A stretch of 64,000 nucleotides of DNA, from positions 62,001 to 126,000 of the forward strand of contig NZ_QJJU01000006.1 in assembly GCF_003201655.1 (NCBI RefSeq). Direction: 5' to 3'. A model generated the notes under the pieces. It worked only from the letters and a program-made list of their open reading frames with translations, did not search any database and had not been told where the DNA came from. Both the position numbers and the translations under genes were made by a program. Positions 59,875 through 64,000 of this stretch are shown in pieces. This DNA is from Mycolicibacterium moriokaense. Its GTDB lineage: Bacteria > Actinomycetota > Actinomycetes > Mycobacteriales > Mycobacteriaceae. The first letter of the stretch is position 1, and every line of letters begins with the position of its first letter.

Positions 59875-60900
59875 CTAGAACCCCGAGCCGTGCACCTCGT
59901 GACCGGGTTTCTCGGCCGCCAGCCCGCGGTACGCGTCCTCGACCGTCGCGCCATGGTTGACGACGCCGTCGACCTCTCGTGCGATCGGCATGTTGAGCCC
60001 GTACTTTTCGGCGAACTCCATGATCACGCTGGCGGCCTTCACGCCCTCCGCGACCTGATTCATCGACTCGATGATCTCGTCGATCGTCTTGCCCGAACCC
60101 AGCTGCTCGCCGACGTGACGATTGCGGCTGCGCTGGCTCGTGCACGTGACAATCAGGTCGCCCATGCCTGCCAGGCCGGCGAACGTGTCGCGGTGTCCGC
60201 CCATGGCCTCGCCCAGACGCGACATCTCACGCAAAGCGCGGGCGATCACGAGAGCACGGGTGTTCTCGCCGATGCCCAGCGAGTAACCCATGCCGACAGC
60301 GATCGCGTACACGTTCTTCAACGCGCCCGCCATCTCAACACCGACGACGTCGTCGGTGGTGTAGGTCCGGAATCTCTGGGTGCGGAACAGGTTTGCAAGA
60401 TTGGCGGCGAGATGCTGGTCGGGCATCGCCAGCACAGCGGCGGCGGCATACCCCTCGGCCACCTCGCGGGCGATGTTCGGGCCGGCCAGGATTCCCGCCG
60501 GATGACCCGGCAGCACCTCGTCGACGATCTCGCTCATCCGGTAATTGGTGCCCTGCTCGAGACCCTTCACCAGCGACACCACCGGCACCCACGGCCGCAG
60601 CTCCTTGGCCAGTTGCTCGAGCACGCCGCGGAAGCCGTGCGATGGCACACCCATCACGACGACGTCGGCGCAGTCAGCGGCCTCGGAGAAGTCGGTGGTG
60701 GCTTGCAGCGACGGCGACAGCTGGACCTCGTCGCCGAGGTACTTGCTATTGCGGTGCTTCTCGTTGATGTCGTCGGCGGTCTCCTCCGAACGCACCCACT
60801 GCAACGTCGGCCCGCGCCGGGCGCAGATGGACGCCACGGTGGTGCCCCAGGAGCCTCCACCGAGGACGACGACTTTGGGTTCGCGTTGCGCAGCTGCCAT
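59875..60900 (-). CDS. gpsA: Glycerol-3-phosphate dehydrogenase [NAD(P)+]
   Basis: Cytoplasmic dehydrogenase of 341 residues that makes sn-glycerol-3-phosphate for phospholipids. The cofactor motif is VVLGGGSWGTTVASI, followed by VVMGVPSHGFRGVL, VSLVKGLEQGT with the catalytic Lys, and the second-domain GALKNVYAIAVGMGYSLGIGENTRA. It corresponds to Rv0564c. The stop leaves 9 bases to the convergent secreted-protein gene. It lies 31 bases downstream of yajQ on the same strand. Confidence 0.96.
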   Translation of the reverse strand: MAAAQREPKVVVLGGGSWGTTVASICARRGPTLQWVRSEETADDINEKHRNSKYLGDEVQLSPSLQATTDFSEAADCADVVVMGVPSHGFRGVLEQLAKELRPWVPVVSLVKGLEQGTNYRMSEIVDEVLPGHPAGILAGPNIAREVAEGYAAAAVLAMPDQHLAANLANLFRTQRFRTYTTDDVVGVEMAGALKNVYAIAVGMGYSLGIGENTRALVIARALREMSRLGEAMGGHRDTFAGLAGMGDLIVTCTSQRSRNRHVGEQLGSGKTIDEIIESMNQVAEGVKAASVIMEFAEKYGLNMPIAREVDGVVNHGATVEDAYRGLAAEKPGHEVHGSGF

Positions 60901-60931
60901 GCCGCTCAGCGTATTGCCGACGGCTCCCGTT

Positions 60932-61423
60932 TCACCGGTAGTTGACGAACTGCAGCGCCACCTCGAGGTCGGCTTTCTTCAGCAAGGCGATGACGGCCTG
61001 AAGGTCGTCGCGCTTCTTGGAGGACACCCGGACCTCGTCGCCCTGAATCTGCGCCTTGACGCCCTTGGGTCCCTCGTCACGAATCAGCTTGGTGATCTTC
61101 TTGGCGTCCTCGCTGGAGATGCCCTGTTTGATGGTGCCGCTGACCTTGTAGATCTTGCCCGACGCCTGCGGCTCGCCGACGTCGAAGGCCTTCATGGAGA
61201 TGTCGCGGCGGATGAGCTTCTCTTTGAAGACGTCAATGGCGGCCTTGATGCGTTCCTCGGTGGAAGAGGTGATGGTGACCGCCTCCTCGCCCTGCCACGC
61301 GATGGATGTGTCGGTGCCGCGGAAGTCGAAGCGGGTGGACAGCTCCTTGGCGGCCTGGTTCAGCGCGTTGTCCACCTCCTGGCGGTCAACCTTGCTGACG
61401 ACGTCGAACGATGAATCCGCCAT
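60932..61423 (-). CDS. YajQ family nucleotide-binding protein
   Basis: UPF0234/YajQ protein of 163 residues with two RNP-like domains. The N-terminus [25 protein letters not shown], then [14 protein letters not shown] and [29 protein letters not shown], are diagnostic. Homologues bind cyclic-di-GMP or tRNA-like ligands. ATG 61423 has an AGGAGG site upstream. The frame extends 26 codons further without homology. It corresponds to Rv0566c. Confidence 0.94.
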   Translation of the reverse strand: MADSSFDVVSKVDRQEVDNALNQAAKELSTRFDFRGTDTSIAWQGEEAVTITSSTEERIKAAIDVFKEKLIRRDISMKAFDVGEPQASGKIYKVSGTIKQGISSEDAKKITKLIRDEGPKGVKAQIQGDEVRVSSKKRDDLQAVIALLKKADLEVALQFVNYR

Positions 61424-61529
61424 TGGATCGCGTCCCTCCTGTGCTCTCTGGTGCGTTTTCGTCTTAGGCCCATCCTCGTTGTACCCTGCTATTCGCACCA
61501 AACCGGGTCGCCCGGTGGTGCAGCACCCA

Positions 61530-61612
61530 GGCAGGTTGCCCGAGCGGCCAATGGGAGCGGACTGTAAATCCGTCGGCTAACGCCTACAGTGGTTCGAATC
61601 CACTACCTGCCA
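61530..61612 (+). tRNA. tRNA-Tyr (anticodon GUA)
   Basis: An 83-base cloverleaf. The acceptor arms GGCAGGT and ACCTGCC pair over seven bases with discriminator A. The anticodon arm GGA-CTGTAAA-TCC gives GUA. A long variable arm (TCGGCTAACGCCTA region) is as expected for a class II tRNA, and GGTTCGAATCC forms the T arm. CCA is not fully encoded (ACCC follows). An integrase gene begins 42 bases beyond it, pointing toward it, so its 3' half is a likely phage/island attachment site. Confidence 0.95.
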
Positions 61613-61653
61613 CCCTGGTCAGGGTCTTTTTGGTTTCCGACCACCCGTTCGAG

Positions 61654-62847
61654 TCACCCGGAATTGTCACGGTTTGTCACAACTCGCGCGAAACTCTGCG
61701 CCGCTGTGCTCAATGCTTCGGGCTGCGCGTGCACATAGGTTGCCATCGTGAAGGCCTTCGACGCGTGCCCCAGCCACGCCGAAATCACCGCGATCGGCAC
61801 GTCCTGCAGATGCATCAGCGTCCCGCACGTGTGCCGTGCGTCGTGGAACCGAATATGGCGCACGCCGGCGGCTTTGAGCATGCGCGCCCATCGAGACGTC
61901 AGGGCGTGGGGGCTGAGTGCCGCACCTGCCTCGTTAACCACGACATAGCCGCTCGCTTCGTAGAATTCGCCGAGAGCCAGCCGATCGGCTGCGTGGATAG
62001 CCCGGGTCGTGCGCAATGCGGCGGCGAGGTGGTCGGGGATGGGCAGCGTCCGGCGTCCCGCCCGCGACTTCGGGGTGTCCTCGACGAGGTGCTTGCCGAA
62101 GCGCAGCCGCGTCGAAGAGATCTGGAGCGTGCGCGCTTCGAGGTCGACGTCACTCCACCGCAGACCGGCTACCTCGCCCCGGCGCAGCCCGGTCAACGCG
62201 AGTTGCCACGCGATCGCGTACCGGTCGCCTTCGATGTGACCGAGGACCTTCTGCAATTCCGTGGGCGTGAAGGTATCTGGGAGCTTCGGGTCCGCGGGGA
62301 TACGGTCAACGAGCTCGGCGACGTTACGCACCACATGGCCCTGGCGCATCTGGTCCCGTAGTACCGCAGTCAACAGACCCAGCATGTAGTTCACCGACCG
62401 TGGCGACCAAGCCTTGCGGCGCTTACCAGTAGGAGAGGACAGGCCGCCAGCAGGCAGCGCGGTCACGAGGTCATCGATGTGCCGCTTGCTTAGCCTTTGC
62501 ACCTCGATGGCCCCGAGCTCGGCTAGCGCTGCGGCCAAGTTCACTCGATGTCCGTGCAGCGTCGAGGGTTTGAGGCCGTGTTTGGCAGCCAGCCAGTCCT
62601 CGCATGCTTCGGCCAGCGTGATCCTGGACGGATGCACGTATGTGCCCTTGGCGACTTCGCCGCGCACAGCATCCAGTGCGGCCCGAGCTGCTTTTTCCGT
62701 GGCGTATCGCTTGCGCAGCTGCTTGCGCTGCCCGTCGACTGTGCCCACGTCGACGGTGAGCTGATAACGGATAACCGGGCGGCCGCCGTCGCGCTGGGTT
62801 AGCTCGATGCGCTTGATTTGCGGCGGCAGCTGTCGACGCTCTGTCAT
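61654..62847 (-). CDS. Tyrosine recombinase/phage-type integrase
   Basis: Site-specific recombinase of 397 residues. An N-terminal arm-binding part (residues 1-70) and a core-binding SAM-like domain precede the catalytic domain with Arg222 (TGLRRGEV), His335 and Arg338 (HDARHTCG), His361 (WLGHASKAF) and Tyr371 (TYVHAQP). It is full length, with all catalytic residues. Its orientation toward the tRNA-Tyr gene fits tRNA-directed integration. An excisionase gene lies 33 bases upstream. Confidence 0.93.
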   Translation of the reverse strand: MTERRQLPPQIKRIELTQRDGGRPVIRYQLTVDVGTVDGQRKQLRKRYATEKAARAALDAVRGEVAKGTYVHPSRITLAEACEDWLAAKHGLKPSTLHGHRVNLAAALAELGAIEVQRLSKRHIDDLVTALPAGGLSSPTGKRRKAWSPRSVNYMLGLLTAVLRDQMRQGHVVRNVAELVDRIPADPKLPDTFTPTELQKVLGHIEGDRYAIAWQLALTGLRRGEVAGLRWSDVDLEARTLQISSTRLRFGKHLVEDTPKSRAGRRTLPIPDHLAAALRTTRAIHAADRLALGEFYEASGYVVVNEAGAALSPHALTSRWARMLKAAGVRHIRFHDARHTCGTLMHLQDVPIAVISAWLGHASKAFTMATYVHAQPEALSTAAQSFARVVTNRDNSG

Positions 62848-62880
62848 CTCAGTACACGCAGCGAAGCGACCGCATCGGGA

Positions 62881-63096
62881 TCACGAGGCCGCCTCGGTAT
62901 GCGCCTCGATGAACCGATCAATCTCGGTCGAAGTTACCCGGCGCGACGCGCCGATCTGGACCCATGCAAGCTGGCCGGCGTCGAAGAGTCGATAGACAGA
63001 TGCGCGTGAGATCCGTAGTGCCTCAGCCGCTTCCACAATCGTGAGAAGTCGACTGGCGATGGGAGGCCTGCCGTCAGGAGGGTAGCTGCCGGTCAT
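62881..63096 (-). CDS. Excisionase-like helix-turn-helix protein
   Basis: MerR-like/AlpA-type DNA-binding protein of 71 residues. LLTIVEAAEALRISRASVYRLFDAGQL and VQIGASRRVTSTEIDRFIEAH form the winged-helix found in excisionases. Small size and position directly upstream of the integrase gene support an Xis role. ATG 63096 is the start. Confidence 0.85.
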   Translation of the reverse strand: MTGSYPPDGRPPIASRLLTIVEAAEALRISRASVYRLFDAGQLAWVQIGASRRVTSTEIDRFIEAHTEAAS

Positions 63097-63317
63097 TGTC
63101 GCCTCGCGGGGGAGTGTGGGTCATGTGATCACCTCGTGTTTAATGGTGTTCCACCACTGTAATTCGCCTCTACGACTAGCTCGTGCACAATTTCTGTGAG
63201 GCAGCGAGACGCGTTGATGTCCCCCGGCGTCCACGACGGCGAGCACCACGATCTCGAAGGGGCTGCACAACACCGATAGTCGATCCGCTCCCCGGCTTAG
63301 CTTCCGCAGTGTTCTCC

Positions 63318-63422
63318 GAGACGCGCTACGCGCTGAACGGGGAGCTGCACGTCGCCTATCGCGCGTCGCGCGAAGGTTCTCGCGACCTCGTGTTCGTCTC
63401 TCCATGGATCACGAACTGTGAA
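63318..63422 (+). pseudogene. N-terminal remnant of an alpha/beta hydrolase-cyclase gene
   Basis: About 35 codons read ETRYALNGELHVAYRASREG then SRDLVFVSPWITNCE, closely resembling the N-termini of mycobacterial hydrolase/adenylate-cyclase fusion proteins, where ETRYAxxGDVHIAY..DLVFVPxWxTNCE-type sequence starts the hydrolase domain. Nothing of the remaining domain follows, and the frame stops at 63479. No good start codon precedes it. This stretch and the 222 bases between it and the excisionase gene hold no other gene that I can support. Confidence 0.55.
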
Positions 63423-63478
63423 GCCGTCACCAAGCGGTTTTCATGCAATGGCCTTGAACATCAACTAGACATGCAGTG

Positions 63479-63766
63479 ATGAGCGACGATTCGGCAGCCG
63501 AGTCGATAGGACATGAGGGCGCTGAAACAATCCTGCCGCTGACCAGGAGATGTGAACGAGAGCAGGCTGTGCTCTTCGCCGACATTCTGCGCCAGGAACT
63601 CCGGCAGATGCGTTCGGCTGCCGCTGCGGCGGAGGGGCGTTGGTCGAGGCGTCACGACGGCGATGTAGACGCTGAGCCGCCGGAACGCCTGGAACGCCTG
63701 CAAGGACGGATTCAGGAGGCGAGCACGCTGTTGGACGCGCTGAACGCCCGTTTCCTGCGAACCTAG
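63479..63766 (+). CDS. Small helical protein of unknown function
   Basis: Open frame of 95 residues from ATG 63479. The product is strongly helical and charged (REQAVLFADILRQELRQMRSAA and PERLERLQGRIQEASTLLDAL), suggesting a coiled coil. No family is recognised. It lies between island-type remnants and phoU, so it may be an accessory gene. Codon use is like that of its neighbours, but evidence is limited to the open frame. Confidence 0.5.
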   Translation: MSDDSAAESIGHEGAETILPLTRRCEREQAVLFADILRQELRQMRSAAAAAEGRWSRRHDGDVDAEPPERLERLQGRIQEASTLLDALNARFLRT

Positions 63767-63860
63767 CTGACGCTGGCCTTTCGTTCCGTAACACGAAACC
63801 GCTTCGCGGGGCGGCTCGCCCGCGCGTTGCGGGTCTGCTTAGGCGCTCTAGGGTTGTTGG

Positions 63861-64000
63861 ATGCGCACTGCGTTCCATGAACAGCTTGAGGCGTTGAAGG
63901 CGACGTTGGGCGATATGTGTGGCATCGCTGGTGTCGCCATGGAACGGGCAACTCAGGCGTTATTGCAGGCCGATCTGTTGTTGGCCGAGCAAGTGATCAC
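63861..64000 (+). CDS. PhoU-like phosphate regulator, cut off by window edge
   Basis: The first 46 residues of a PhoU protein: [20 protein letters not shown] then [20 protein letters not shown]. PhoU-family proteins (PhoY1/PhoY2 in mycobacteria) are two three-helix bundles that link phosphate transport to the SenX3-RegX3 two-component system. The rest of the gene lies beyond the window. ATG 63861 is the start. Its place near a mobile module is unusual, but it is probably a chromosomal gene. Confidence 0.85.
   Translation, partial: MRTAFHEQLEALKATLGDMCGIAGVAMERATQALLQADLLLAEQVI

Noticed and set aside
63465..63878. Minus-strand frame of 137 codons before phoU
   Set aside because: Arg/Pro/Ser-rich with no domain and antisense to a more protein-like helical frame.
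1..64000. CRISPR array or insertion sequence
   Set aside because: No regularly spaced direct repeats, cas-like genes, transposase genes or terminal inverted repeats were found; the only mobile-type enzymes are the integrase and excisionase near 62-63 kb.

Overview
The window is high-GC actinobacterial DNA and almost certainly comes from a mycobacterium, probably a fast-growing Mycolicibacterium-type species. The basis is gene order. From menA through mtnP, galE3-like, menE, pit, menB, fadD8, menC, bpoC, menD, mgtA, menG, menJ, grcC1, htpX, gpsA and yajQ it follows the M. tuberculosis block around Rv0534c-Rv0566c as I remember it. GTG starts and 4-base stop/start overlaps are frequent. No database search was possible, so family names rest on motifs and remembered homologues.

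Layout. 1-2.7 kb: edge-truncated LuxR-type response regulator, class II aldolase, menA. 2.5-6.2 kb: small conserved protein, mtnP, epimerase, nitronate-monooxygenase-like protein, Ddn-like protein. 6.3-8.0 kb: two-component system. 8.1-11.6 kb: five-gene overlapping operon (two glycosyltransferase-like proteins, methyltransferase, haem/molybdopterin membrane oxidoreductase, membrane protein), running into a convergent membrane protein. 13.0-18.9 kb: DUF417 protein, acetyltransferase remnant, TetR, SDR, PPOX-like protein, glycogen phosphorylase, secreted proteins. 19.2-22.7 kb: menE, then a phosphate transporter flanked by two DUF3349 paralogues and a phosphate-box-like repeat. 22.8-27.2 kb: VOC protein, SDR, PPOX-like protein, menB, two Ddn-like paralogues, HAD hydrolase. 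27.3-30.3 kb: glycosyltransferase / acyl-CoA-dehydrogenase-like / PIG-L deacetylase / NodS-like methyltransferase cassette. 30.3-35.4 kb: ECF42-type sigma factor, enoyl-CoA hydratase with TetR, Rmf-like small protein, FadD8, and a DGPF/YCII protein with an ECF42-like promoter. 35.5-36.9 kb: amidohydrolase pseudogene. 36.9-51.3 kb: acyl-CoA ligase, menC, F420-type oxidoreductase, GlxA/DJ-1 pair, bpoC, DedA, permease, menD, DsbA-like lipoprotein, mgtA, SDR, menG. 51.3-61.4 kb: hydrolases, CrtI-like oxidoreductase with divergent TetR, menJ, grcC1, htpX, gpsA, yajQ. 61.5-64 kb: tRNA-Tyr, integrase and excisionase, a cyclase/hydrolase remnant, a small unknown protein and the start of phoU.

Function. 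The core is menaquinone synthesis. MenD, MenC, MenE and MenB build the naphthoate ring, a GrcC-type synthase makes the prenyl tail, MenA joins them, MenG methylates and MenJ saturates one isoprene unit. MenF and a proven MenH are not seen; the hydrolase between menC and menD is a positional candidate only. Two uncharacterised operons stand out: the Nod-factor-like cassette at 27.3-30.3 kb and the molybdopterin-containing operon at 8.1-11.6 kb. The regulatory layer includes operator-like palindromes, an ECF42 sigma factor with a plausible target promoter, and dispersed hairpins at gene ends.
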